Position numbers and translations under genes: made by a program
Origin: an uncultured Flavihumibacter sp.
GTDB taxonomy: Bacteria; Bacteroidota; Bacteroidia; Chitinophagales; Chitinophagaceae
Direction: 5' to 3'
NCBI GenBank assembly: GCA_902168105.1
Contig: CABHOY010000034.1
Coordinates: 17,034-81,033 of the forward strand
DNA: 64,000 nt
The notes under the pieces: model-generated
What the model was told of the DNA's origin: nothing
Seen by the model: the letters and a program-made list of their open reading frames with translations, nothing else
Databases searched by the model: none
Shown here: positions 43,648 through 51,494 of the stretch, in pieces
Numbering within the stretch: position 1 is the first letter of the stretch
Layout of the letters: each line of letters begins with the position of its first letter

Positions 43648-43753
43648 ATATCGGTCATTTAGCCGATATTTTAAAATATCGGGTTATTTACCGATAATAT
43701 GAAATATCGGTTATTACGCCGATAAAACAAGAAATCGGTCCGAATGCCGATAT
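43648..43753. promoter_or_regulatory. Four-fold operator array ATATCGG-N8-CCGATAT at 28-bp period
   Basis: Palindromes start at 43648, 43676, 43704 and 43732, exactly 28 bp apart. Half-sites are ATATCGG/CCGATAT, ATATCGG/CCGATAA, ATATCGG/CCGATAA and AAATCGG/CCGATAT, always with an 8-bp spacer of varied sequence and 6-bp AT-rich linkers. They fill the whole region between satD and dprA. A minus-strand TTG (about 43728) with TATTTCAT 20 bp downstream could be the promoter inside the array. Confidence 0.85.
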
Positions 43754-43765
43754 TCCAGCCCGTCT

Positions 43766-44875
43766 TTAGTTTATCAACTGGTATTTCTGACCGGGTAAGC
43801 CCCTCAGCACATGTTGCATTTCCAGCTTTAAGACCAGGGAAGTGACCTGACTACCGGGTAGATAGCTTTCCCGACGGAGCTGATCTATATGTTTTTCATC
43901 ATCACCGGTAAAAAGCGTTACAATATGTTGTTCTGCCTCATTGAGCGTGACAAACAGTTCCCGTTGGGGATCTGTCTGCACTTTAGGCGGATTATTATTG
44001 TCCCATCCCATCACCTGCAACAGGTCAGTGGCGCCGGTAATAAGCATGGCCCGGTTGGTCCTGATCAGTTCATTGCAGCCGGCAGCGTGTGGATCACCTA
44101 CTCGCCCGGGAATGGCAAATACGTCCTTATTGTAGCTATTGGCAATATCTGCTGTGATCAGTGAACCTCCCTGCAGGCCGCTCTCTACTACTATGGTAGC
44201 ATCGGCGATACCGGCTACAATACGGTTGCGCATTGGGAAATGCTGTTTGTCGGGTTGTGTCTCACTCAGGAATTCAGTGAGCAATCCGCCGTTTTCTACC
44301 ATAGACATGGCAGTGTCTTTATGTTGCGGAGGATAAATGCGGTCCAGCCCATGTGCCAGCACACCAATGGTGGGAATGCCATGCACCAGTGCCTGTCTGT
44401 GTGCAATAATGTCGATGCCATACGCCATACCACTGACCACGATCACATTGTGGGCAGCCAGATCTTCCACCAGTCTGGCGCATACTGTTTTGCCATATTC
44501 TCCCGGCGCACGTGTGCCTACAATACTGACAATCCTTCCGGCATTGAGATCTGCATTGCCTTTATAGTACAGCATTACCGGACTGTCCGTACAATGTTTC
44601 AGCCGTTGCGGATACTGAGGACTGGTATAGAAGACTGGCTGTACATCGTATTGCTCCATGAATGCGATCTCCCTGTCTACCCGCTCATAATCCTGAAATT
44701 GCCGGATGGCAGCAGCCCTTACCGCTCCGATATCAGGTATGTTTTCAAGTTCATGTTTGCTTGCTTCAAATACAGCACTGGCTGAACGGAAATGTGCGAG
44801 TAATTTTTTAGCGACAATATCTCCTATCTGCGGAATTTGTGTGAGGGCCATCTGCTGGCGTAATTCCTCCTGCAT
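43766..44875 (-). CDS. dprA: DNA processing protein DprA
   Basis: A 369-residue DprA (Smf), which loads RecA on incoming single-stranded DNA during transformation. An N-terminal helix-hairpin-helix/SAM-like region (QIPQIGDIVAKKLLAHF) precedes the Rossmann-like core with SIVGTRAPGEYGKTV near residue 117, VVSGMAYGIDIIAHRQAL near 145, and FPMRNRIVAGIADATIVVES near 215. The C-terminal winged helix (about 305-369) has TGDDEKHIDQLRRESYL. I use ATG 44875; further upstream codons overlap the promoter region of the divergent phosphatase gene. It suggests natural competence but other com genes are absent here. Confidence 0.93.
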   Translation of the reverse strand: MQEELRQQMALTQIPQIGDIVAKKLLAHFRSASAVFEASKHELENIPDIGAVRAAAIRQFQDYERVDREIAFMEQYDVQPVFYTSPQYPQRLKHCTDSPVMLYYKGNADLNAGRIVSIVGTRAPGEYGKTVCARLVEDLAAHNVIVVSGMAYGIDIIAHRQALVHGIPTIGVLAHGLDRIYPPQHKDTAMSMVENGGLLTEFLSETQPDKQHFPMRNRIVAGIADATIVVESGLQGGSLITADIANSYNKDVFAIPGRVGDPHAAGCNELIRTNRAMLITGATDLLQVMGWDNNNPPKVQTDPQRELFVTLNEAEQHIVTLFTGDDEKHIDQLRRESYLPGSQVTSLVLKLEMQHVLRGLPGQKYQLIN

Positions 44876-44881
44876 ATTGCT

Positions 44882-44889
44882 TATTTTTG
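44882..44889 (+). promoter_or_regulatory. -7 box of the acid phosphatase gene
   Basis: TATTTTTG, exact TAnnTTTG match, 41 bp before ATG 44931 and seven bases from the divergent dprA start. Confidence 0.45.
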
Positions 44890-44930
44890 CGGTTAACATA
44901 TCTAAGATAAAACATCTTCTGCTTCCTCCC

Positions 44931-45746
44931 ATGCGCTACAAAAATATTTTACTCACATGTGCATTGCTTACAGGAATGATCGCCTGTAAGACCACACAGC
45001 CGCCTGCTTCGCAGACATCTTCATCTACTGTTCTGCAACCTTATGGTCCTGCCTGGGCCGCGCTCTGGCAGCAGAAAGCAGCCGAATATAAAGCGCTGTG
45101 TTTTCAGGCATATAACATTGCAAGAATAAGGGTGGATGAAAGCCTTTCTCAATCTGCTACATTGCCGCTTGCTATCGTTACCGACATAGATGAAACGGTT
45201 CTGGATAACAGTCCTTATACAGTACATACTGCTTTGAAAGGAGAAGGCTATGCAGAAAAAACATGGATGGAATGGACGGCCAAAGCCATTGCAGATACAG
45301 TACCGGGTGCATTATCCTTTCTGCAATATGCAGCTGCGAAAGGTATACATGTCTTTTACATTACAAACCGCGCAGAGGCAGAACGTGCTGTAACATTACA
45401 GAACCTGCAACGCTGGCATTTCCCTGATGCCGACAACGAACATCTGCTGTTGAAAACAACTACCTCCGGTAAGGAGAGCCGCCGTCAGCAGGTAGCACAG
45501 ACACATAAGATCATTTTATTGATGGGAGATAATCTGAGTGACTTCGCAGCGATCTTCGATAAACAACCTGTTGATAAACGTGAGCAGATTACACAACAAT
45601 CTGCTGCTGATTTTGGTAACCGTTTTATTGTATTGCCTAATCCTATGTATGGCGATTGGTTGCCCGCGATGTTCCAGTATAATTATAAGCGCACGCCAGG
45701 AGAGATAGATTCGTTGCTGAGAGGGGCGTTAAGGGATTATAAATAG
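44931..45746 (+). CDS. 5'-nucleotidase, lipoprotein e(P4) family acid phosphatase
   Basis: A 271-residue HAD-superfamily phosphatase of the class C / e(P4) lipoprotein type. The lipobox GMIAC places the acylated Cys near residue 19. HAD motif I is TDIDETVLDNSPY near residue 85, with both catalytic aspartates; motif II is FYITNRAEAER near 140; motif III and IV include LLLKTTTSGKESRRQQ and LLMGDNLSDF. Members dephosphorylate nucleotides such as NMN in the periplasm so that nucleosides can be taken up. It is followed by an inverted repeat shared with the convergent OmpA gene. Confidence 0.9.
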   Translation: MRYKNILLTCALLTGMIACKTTQPPASQTSSSTVLQPYGPAWAALWQQKAAEYKALCFQAYNIARIRVDESLSQSATLPLAIVTDIDETVLDNSPYTVHTALKGEGYAEKTWMEWTAKAIADTVPGALSFLQYAAAKGIHVFYITNRAEAERAVTLQNLQRWHFPDADNEHLLLKTTTSGKESRRQQVAQTHKIILLMGDNLSDFAAIFDKQPVDKREQITQQSAADFGNRFIVLPNPMYGDWLPAMFQYNYKRTPGEIDSLLRGALRDYK

Positions 45747-45750
45747 GCCC

Positions 45751-45802
45751 AAAAAAACAGGGATCAGAAACCATGCATCGCCGCATTAATTCCTGATCCC
45801 TG
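45751..45802 (-). terminator. Heptad-type inverted repeat, terminator of the PorE-like gene
   Basis: CAGGGATCAG (45758-45767) pairs with CTGATCCCTG (45793-45802). Read on the minus strand a T7 tract follows the stem. The right arm contains tandem CCTGATC units of seven. Confidence 0.75.
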
Positions 45803-45823
45803 ATCTAATTAGTATGTTCTTTC

Positions 45824-47719
45824 TTACAATTTCAATATCTTAAACTCCGTTCTTCTATTCGCGGCTCTTCCTCCCGGAGTATCATTCTCTGCTACAGGTT
45901 GTGTTTCCCCATAACCTTTCGCCTGCAACCTTTCAGCCGCTATGCCTTTATCTACCAGATATTTCACTACAGCCTGTGCACGATGTTCAGAGAGGAGCAT
46001 GTTATCCTTATCCATACCAATGTTATCTGTATGCCCACTGATCTCAGTGATCAGTGTTGGATTCTCCTGCATTAATGCCACAAGTCTGTTCAACTCCACT
46101 TCTGAACCTGGTTTGAGTGTGAATTGTTTGGTATCAAAGAGAATGTTGTACAATACCATAACAGCACTCGTATCCAGCGGTACCAATGGGATGTCCCTGA
46201 CAAACATAGAATCGTTCGTCTTATTCTTGAGAGAGAAATTATCAGAATAGAACAAGTAGCCTTTGCGATTCACATTAAAAGCGTAGTCCTTACCGATTGG
46301 CAATGGCACGGTGTAGTTACCTATCCTGTCTGTGCGCACAGTAGCGGCTACCTTTCCTGTTTCCAGATCTGTTAGTTCGATGTCGCCTACCAGACGGCGT
46401 TTGGTTTTGGCGTCGTATACATAACCTCTTACAAAGAGTGTTCTCAGCGGACGTGCTTCCGGATACAGCTCAAAGCTGTAAATATCCAGTGCTCCGCGGC
46501 TGTCAGACCTGTCTGACGCGAAATAAGCAGTTTTACCATCAGCAGCTACAATGAGGCTGGCGTCTTCGTCGGCGGTGTTGATTGGATAACCTAGATTGAC
46601 AGCAGGGCCCCAGCTGCCATCGGGCTGACGGCGTGAAAAAAAGATGTCCATATCACCAAAACCCGGATGGCCATTAGAAGCAAAATACAGGGTCTGGTTG
46701 TCCGGATGTATGAAAGGAGTGACCTCACGACCAGAGGTGTTGATATTAGAGTCCAGTCTTTCCGGATATCCCCATTTGCCGTTAGGCTGTAATTTACTCA
46801 TGAAGATCTCAGAACCGGCGTCCGGCGTTTCACGGGCAAAGTAAAGGGTTTGTTTATCTGCGGATAAACTGGGTTGTGAATCCCAGTCGCGGGTATTAAT
46901 AGGAGAGCCCATGTTCATAGGTTCTACCCAGAGTCCTTCTTCTGTTCTGATGGAGTAGTAGATATCACAGCTACCCCTTCCTCCCGGGAAATTACAACCG
47001 GTGAAAACAAGCATATTCCCATCCTGGGAAATGTTTTGTCCACCTTCGTTGTTGGCAGTGTTCACAGGAGAACCAAAACTATAAGCTGGCATCCAGCCAA
47101 GACTATCATCCTTTTCAGAAACATAAAAGTCTTCGTTCTTACTGTTCACACGACGTGTGAAGACGAGGGTATGACCATCTATTGTCAGGGAAGGGAAATA
47201 TTCCGGATCCTTGGTATTGATGCTGTCACCCATGTTATGTGGTTTGAACGGCACCGGCTTGGAGGCTGCTTTTGCAGCGAAAGTATAAACTTTCTGAAGT
47301 GCTTCAGCCCTGGCACTTTTTGTTTTATTGGTCTGGATGTATAGCGTAACGGTTGCCAGTGCTTCGCTGAAACGTCCTTCGCCGGCCAGCGCTTTGGCAT
47401 AAGCCAGCATAGCAGGTCTTGTAGAGGCACTATCCAGATGTTTCAGCGTTTCATAGTTGGTGATGGCATCCTTATACATTTTCATTTCCACGTACGTGAT
47501 GGTCATTTGTCCATAAGCGTCTGTAAAACCCGGTTCCTGTCTCACAGCGTCTTTCAGCAGATCAATAGCATCGGTCATACGGTATTCTCTTACCGCCATC
47601 TGAGCATCATCAAAACTTTTCTGTGCTTTCTTTTTCGCGTTATCATATGTTATGACCTGGGCGCTCAGTTCCAGGCATAGCAAGAAGCAACTGCTCATCA
47701 ATAAGAGGACTCTCTTCAT
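45824..47719 (-). CDS. TPR / PD40 propeller / OmpA-domain protein, PorE-like T9SS component
   Basis: A 631-residue envelope protein with four parts: signal peptide (ending LELSAQ), TPR helices (about 22-150), a WD40-like PD40 propeller (about 160-400, blades such as YFPSLTIDGHTLVFTRR, SQPSLSADKQTLYFARE and VTPFIHPDNQTLYFAS), a carboxypeptidase-regulatory-like fold (about 410-490), and a C-terminal OmpA peptidoglycan-binding domain (EISGHTDNIGMDKDNMLLSE near 565). This order is that described for PorE (PG1058), a type IX secretion component of Porphyromonas. Many OmpA proteins in this phylum share these modules, so the assignment is tentative. A minus-strand TACATTTG box lies at 47760-47767. 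Confidence 0.78.
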   Translation of the reverse strand: MKRVLLLMSSCFLLCLELSAQVITYDNAKKKAQKSFDDAQMAVREYRMTDAIDLLKDAVRQEPGFTDAYGQMTITYVEMKMYKDAITNYETLKHLDSASTRPAMLAYAKALAGEGRFSEALATVTLYIQTNKTKSARAEALQKVYTFAAKAASKPVPFKPHNMGDSINTKDPEYFPSLTIDGHTLVFTRRVNSKNEDFYVSEKDDSLGWMPAYSFGSPVNTANNEGGQNISQDGNMLVFTGCNFPGGRGSCDIYYSIRTEEGLWVEPMNMGSPINTRDWDSQPSLSADKQTLYFARETPDAGSEIFMSKLQPNGKWGYPERLDSNINTSGREVTPFIHPDNQTLYFASNGHPGFGDMDIFFSRRQPDGSWGPAVNLGYPINTADEDASLIVAADGKTAYFASDRSDSRGALDIYSFELYPEARPLRTLFVRGYVYDAKTKRRLVGDIELTDLETGKVAATVRTDRIGNYTVPLPIGKDYAFNVNRKGYLFYSDNFSLKNKTNDSMFVRDIPLVPLDTSAVMVLYNILFDTKQFTLKPGSEVELNRLVALMQENPTLITEISGHTDNIGMDKDNMLLSEHRAQAVVKYLVDKGIAAERLQAKGYGETQPVAENDTPGGRAANRRTEFKILKL

Positions 47720-47796
47720 AACTTAGATTGGCTTGAGCGCCAATATATGAAAAAAACCACAAATGTAATGCGTTAAAATGATGTAGGGCGGTGGAT

Positions 47797-48426
47797 TTAA
47801 GGTACATTGATGTACTTATGCACCTGCAGGGAGAGCTGCCATTGAGGGTTTTCCTTGATGTAGTCAATGATCAGGGGAGTGATCTGAGCCGCGCGGTCCC
47901 ATTCCGGCTGCAGGTAGAGCCTGCAATGCTTACCTGCCATTGCTGCATACTTTTCTGCCCAGGCAAAATCACTTTTATTAAAGATCACCACTTTCAGTTC
48001 GTGGGCTATTCCGCATATTTCGGGGAGCGGGGCCTTGAACTTTTTGGGAGAAAGGGTAATCCAGTCCCAGTGGCCGCTCAAAGGCGAGGAACCGGAAGTC
48101 TCGATATGTGTGCGGAAACCTGCCTTGTGGAGAGCATCCGTCAGGGCGTCCAGGTTGTGCATGAGGGGTTCGCCGCCTGTGATCACGGCAATACGGCCGG
48201 GATGCACGGCTGCGTCCTGTACGAGTTCATCGATAGCGATCAGCGGGTGACGGGCGGCGTCCCAACTGTCTTTCACATCACACCAGTGACAACCTACATC
48301 GCATCCACCCAGGCGTATGAAATACGCGGCCTGGCCCTGGTAGTTGCCTTCACCCTGCAGGGTGTAGAAACGTTCCATTACAGGGAGCTGAAGAGATGTT
48401 ACGATATCGGCTGTTATAGTTGACAT
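47797..48426 (-). CDS. queE: 7-carboxy-7-deazaguanine synthase
   Basis: A 209-residue radical SAM enzyme that makes 7-carboxy-7-deazaguanine from carboxytetrahydropterin in preQ0/queuosine synthesis. The start has VMERFYTLQGEGNYQGQAAY, typical of QueE, and the cluster motif is GGCDVGCHWCDVKDSWD (CxxxCxxC). Glycine-rich IAVITGGEPLMHN near residue 77 binds SAM. The TAACTTTG box on the minus strand (48431-48438) ends four bases before the ATG, giving a leaderless arrangement. QueD, FolE and Tgt of the same pathway are in the window but distant. Confidence 0.94.
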   Translation of the reverse strand: MSTITADIVTSLQLPVMERFYTLQGEGNYQGQAAYFIRLGGCDVGCHWCDVKDSWDAARHPLIAIDELVQDAAVHPGRIAVITGGEPLMHNLDALTDALHKAGFRTHIETSGSSPLSGHWDWITLSPKKFKAPLPEICGIAHELKVVIFNKSDFAWAEKYAAMAGKHCRLYLQPEWDRAAQITPLIIDYIKENPQWQLSLQVHKYINVP

Positions 48427-48430
48427 TTTG

Positions 48431-48438
48431 CAAAGTTA
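48431..48438 (-). promoter_or_regulatory. -7 box of queE, leaderless arrangement
   Basis: Minus-strand TAACTTTG fits TAnnTTTG and ends four bases before the ATG. Confidence 0.45.
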
Positions 48439-48467
48439 CGGAAATGGGGGATTCCCCGGAAATGCAG

Positions 48468-48511
48468 AACGCTTAACGCTTTAGACCGTAAGGCACAAAG
48501 TGTTAAGCGTT
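48468..48511. repeat. Long intergenic hairpin between folD and queE
   Basis: AACGCTTAACGCTTT (48468-48482) pairs with AAAGTGTTAAGCGTT (48497-48511), 15 positions with one wobble, 14-nt loop. The arms are built of 7-nt units (ACGCTTA, ACGCTTT). No T tract follows on the minus strand, so its role as terminator for folD is uncertain. Confidence 0.6.
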
Positions 48512-48526
48512 TTACAGGATATTTTG

Positions 48527-49414
48527 TTAGTTCATGTTTACTTTCTGGCCCAGAGATGCGTGATAGGTGTTTTTGAGCAATGCTGCTATGGTCATAGGAC
48601 CAACACCACCTGGCACCGGAGTAATGAAGCTGGTTTTAGGCGCTACAGCGTTATAGTCTACATCGCCTACCAGTCTGAAACCGCTCTTTTTGGTAGCGTC
48701 TTCAATACGGTTGATACCAACGTCAATGATAACTGCTCCTTCTTTTACCATATCTGCTGTCACAAAGTTCGGGCGGCCTATCGCTGCTACGATAATGTCT
48801 GCCTGGAGGCATATTTCCTTCAGGTTTGCCGTCTGTGAGTGTGTAAGCGTTACTGTGCAGTTACCAGGATTGCTGTTACGGCTCAACAGTATGCTCATCG
48901 GTGTACCTACGATGTGGCTGCGTCCGATCACTACTGCATGTTTCCCTTTTGTTGGAATGTTATAGTGTTCCAGCATCAGCATAATGCCGTAAGGAGTTGC
49001 CGGAATATAAGTAGGCAGTCCGGCCACCATTTTACCGACATTCATCGGATGAAAGCCATCTACATCCTTGCTGGGATCAATGGTATTGATCACCAGTTCT
49101 TCGTTGATATGTTTAGGAAGAGGTAGTTGTACGAGGATACCGTCAATATCTGCATTTTCATTCAGTAATGTGATATTGTCCAGTAAATGCTTTTCAGAAA
49201 TCTTCGCATCGAAGCGTAGAAGGGTGGAGTGAAAACCGATTTCGGCGCAGGACTTCACCTTAGATGCCACATAAGTTTCGCTGGCCGGATTATTACCTAC
49301 CAGGATGGCTGCCAGGTGGGGCACCTTTTCGCCTAACGCTTTCAATTCAGTTACCTTATCTGCCAATTGGGCTCTAACAGCCGCTGAAACAAGTTTACCG
49401 TCTAAAATTTGCAT
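48527..49414 (-). CDS. folD: Methylenetetrahydrofolate dehydrogenase / methenyltetrahydrofolate cyclohydrolase
   Basis: A 295-residue FolD, interconverting methylene-, methenyl- and formyl-tetrahydrofolate. Visible signatures are VGNNPASETYVASKVKSCAE near residue 42 (catalytic Lys and Tyr region), DGILVQLPLPKHINEE near 97, and the Rossmann motif HAVVIGRSHIVGTPMSILL near 160, then PVPGGVGPMTIAALLKNTY near the end. I use ATG 49414; the minus-strand TACCTTTG box (49418-49425) ends three bases before it. Confidence 0.96.
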   Translation of the reverse strand: MQILDGKLVSAAVRAQLADKVTELKALGEKVPHLAAILVGNNPASETYVASKVKSCAEIGFHSTLLRFDAKISEKHLLDNITLLNENADIDGILVQLPLPKHINEELVINTIDPSKDVDGFHPMNVGKMVAGLPTYIPATPYGIMLMLEHYNIPTKGKHAVVIGRSHIVGTPMSILLSRNSNPGNCTVTLTHSQTANLKEICLQADIIVAAIGRPNFVTADMVKEGAVIIDVGINRIEDATKKSGFRLVGDVDYNAVAPKTSFITPVPGGVGPMTIAALLKNTYHASLGQKVNMN

Positions 49415-49417
49415 GCG

Positions 49418-49425
49418 CAAAGGTA
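49418..49425 (-). promoter_or_regulatory. -7 box of folD, leaderless arrangement
   Basis: Minus-strand TACCTTTG, exact match, three bases before the ATG. Confidence 0.5.
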
Positions 49426-49569
49426 GGTATTTCCTTTCAAGTTCCGCAAAACAAGTTCCCTGTTACATAATGAATAGGTCACTTGTTTTGCGACAGGCAG
49501 AACCTGTACATCAGTAGAACTTGTAATAGTAGTGGAAATTTTAAAGGCAGGGCAGGATGCCAATATAAG

Positions 49570-51171
49570 TTAAATTCTTGGAGATGCCGATAAAATTTCA
49601 GGTGTTGCCTGCCCGGCATATTTCTCAAAATTGTGCACGAACTTCTTTCCCAGCTCATTAGCCTGCTTGTCATATGCTGCTTTATCAGCCCAGGTATTAC
49701 ATGGGTCCAGCAATTCCGACGGTACACCAGGACAAGATTCGGGAATAGAGAATCCGAAAACAGCATGATCTTTATAAGCCAGCCTGTCCAGTTGCCCTTT
49801 CAGGGCTGCAGCCACTATGGCGCGTGTGTATGACAGCTTGATACGCTGACCGGTACCATATGCACCTCCGGTCCAGCCGGTATTGATCAGCCACACTTTT
49901 GCTTTATGACGCCGCAACTTTTCACCCAGCATGGATGCATATTTAACAGGATGCAGGGGTAAGAAAGGAGCGCCAAAGCAGGTACTGAAAGTAGTTGTAG
50001 GTTCGGTAATGCCGGTTTCCGTACCGGCCACCCTGGCGGTATAACCAGAAATAAACTGATACATGGCCTGTTCCGGCGTAAGCCGGGAGATAGGTGGCAA
50101 TACGCCATATGCATCACATGTCAGGAAGAAGATATTGTCGGGAATGCCGCCTATGGATGGTATCAGCGCATTATCGATGTAATGCAGCGGATAGGACACA
50201 CGGGTATTTTCGGTGATACATTTATCTGCGTAATTGACATCGGAAGTACCTGTATAGCAGATCACATTCTCCAGCAGCGCACCTTCACGGATGGCATGAA
50301 AGATCTGTGGTTCCTTTTCTTCACTCAGGTCGATACACTTTGCATAACAGCCGCCTTCAAAATTAAAGATGTTGTCAGCAGCCCATCCATGCTCGTCGTC
50401 GCCGATCAGCTTACGGTCGGGATCAGCACTCAGGGTGGTTTTACCTGTACCGCTCAAGCCGAAGAAAATAGCCGTATCACCCTGTTCTCCCTGGTTGGCG
50501 GAACAGTGCATACTTAACACGCCGTGTTCGTGTGGCAGTATATAATTGAGAATGGTAAAGATCCCTTTCTTGATCTCGCCGGTATAAGCCGTTCCACCGA
50601 TAATGATCATTTTCCTGGTGAAGCTGACAACGGCGAAATTGGATTGACGTGTGTCATCTGTAGCCGGATCTGCGAGGCAACCCGGCGCATGGATGACGGT
50701 CCATTCGGGCTGCATGTAATCCAGTTCTTCTTCTGCAGGACGCAGGAACATGTTATAGGCAAACAGGTTGGCCCATGGTGTTTCTGTGATCACTTTAATG
50801 TTCACACGGTAAGCCGGATCGGCACAGGCATAACCATCCCTGACCCATACGTCTTTACCGGTAAAATAACGGGTGATCTTTTCATACAGCTTGTCAAAAC
50901 TGCCGGGGTTAACCGGAATGTTGAAATCATTCCAGTTAACGGTAGCAGCCGTAAGCTCATCTTTCACAATAAATTTATCCTTGGGAGATCGTCCGGTGAA
51001 TTGTCCGGTGTTGACGGCAAGTGCGCCGTTACTGGTGATTATCCCCTGCCCTGAAGCGACTGTTTGTGAAATCAGTTCTGTTGGCTCCAGTTGATAGAAA
51101 ATACGATCCGGTTGCCTTATACCTAACTCTAATAGGTCGGCAACAGGATTCCTTACACTGCTGACTTGCAT
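49570..51171 (-). CDS. pckA: Phosphoenolpyruvate carboxykinase (ATP)
   Basis: A 533-residue ATP-dependent PEPCK, interconverting oxaloacetate and phosphoenolpyruvate in gluconeogenesis. The N-terminal GAVNTGQ-type segment is AVNTGQFTGRSPKDKFIV near residue 53, the kinase-1a (P-loop) motif is FGLSGTGKTTLSADPDRKL near 240, the metal-binding kinase-2 region is IGDDEHGWAADNIFNFEGGC near 262, and ISRLTPEQAMYQFISGYTA near 350 is family typical. A full promoter lies upstream. Gap 49421-49569 downstream contains nothing that I can identify. Confidence 0.97.
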   Translation of the reverse strand: MQVSSVRNPVADLLELGIRQPDRIFYQLEPTELISQTVASGQGIITSNGALAVNTGQFTGRSPKDKFIVKDELTAATVNWNDFNIPVNPGSFDKLYEKITRYFTGKDVWVRDGYACADPAYRVNIKVITETPWANLFAYNMFLRPAEEELDYMQPEWTVIHAPGCLADPATDDTRQSNFAVVSFTRKMIIIGGTAYTGEIKKGIFTILNYILPHEHGVLSMHCSANQGEQGDTAIFFGLSGTGKTTLSADPDRKLIGDDEHGWAADNIFNFEGGCYAKCIDLSEEKEPQIFHAIREGALLENVICYTGTSDVNYADKCITENTRVSYPLHYIDNALIPSIGGIPDNIFFLTCDAYGVLPPISRLTPEQAMYQFISGYTARVAGTETGITEPTTTFSTCFGAPFLPLHPVKYASMLGEKLRRHKAKVWLINTGWTGGAYGTGQRIKLSYTRAIVAAALKGQLDRLAYKDHAVFGFSIPESCPGVPSELLDPCNTWADKAAYDKQANELGKKFVHNFEKYAGQATPEILSASPRI

Positions 51172-51196
51172 AGTAAGATTGTTTTGGTGTAGTAAG

Positions 51197-51225
51197 CAAA
51201 TCTAGTGTTTTTTTGATATTATCAA
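51197..51225 (-). promoter_or_regulatory. Promoter of pckA
   Basis: On the minus strand TTG (51225-51223) and TAGATTTG (51204-51197) are 18 bp apart, close to the consensus. The ATG is 25 bp past the -7 box. Confidence 0.65.
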
Positions 51226-51494
51226 ATTAAAGGCGACAGATTTAGATAAATTTAGAAATTATAATTGCTAAATGGATATTTGTTTGATAAATATCTAAAA
51301 TGGATCTGGCTGTTTTGTAAGAAACGGCAAAGAATTAAGTGGCCGTAATACGCTTTATATCTGCGTGGGCTGAAACCGGCCGCCTGATTACAATATAGAT
51401 AAGGACGTTCCGGCTATAAAAGAGAAGGCGGTGGTTATTGTGAAATTCAGTAGGTTTGACGCGCATTTTACATACACCACCGTAAAAATTGAAT
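51226..51494. other. Divergent intergenic region pckA / aminopeptidase P
   Basis: The remaining part of the 323-bp gap is AT rich. A plus-strand TAGGTTTG box at 51451-51458 lies 36 bp before the aminopeptidase start, without a TTG at the usual -33 position. I see no reading frame or repeat worth naming. Confidence 0.4.

Noticed and set aside
43648..43753. Possible mini CRISPR array because of regular 28-bp repetition
   Set aside because: Each unit is a palindrome with an 8-bp variable core and there are no 30-bp spacers or cas genes; an operator array explains it better.
47791..48423. 210-codon frame on the plus strand opposite queE
   Set aside because: Exactly antisense to a clear radical SAM enzyme; shadow frame.
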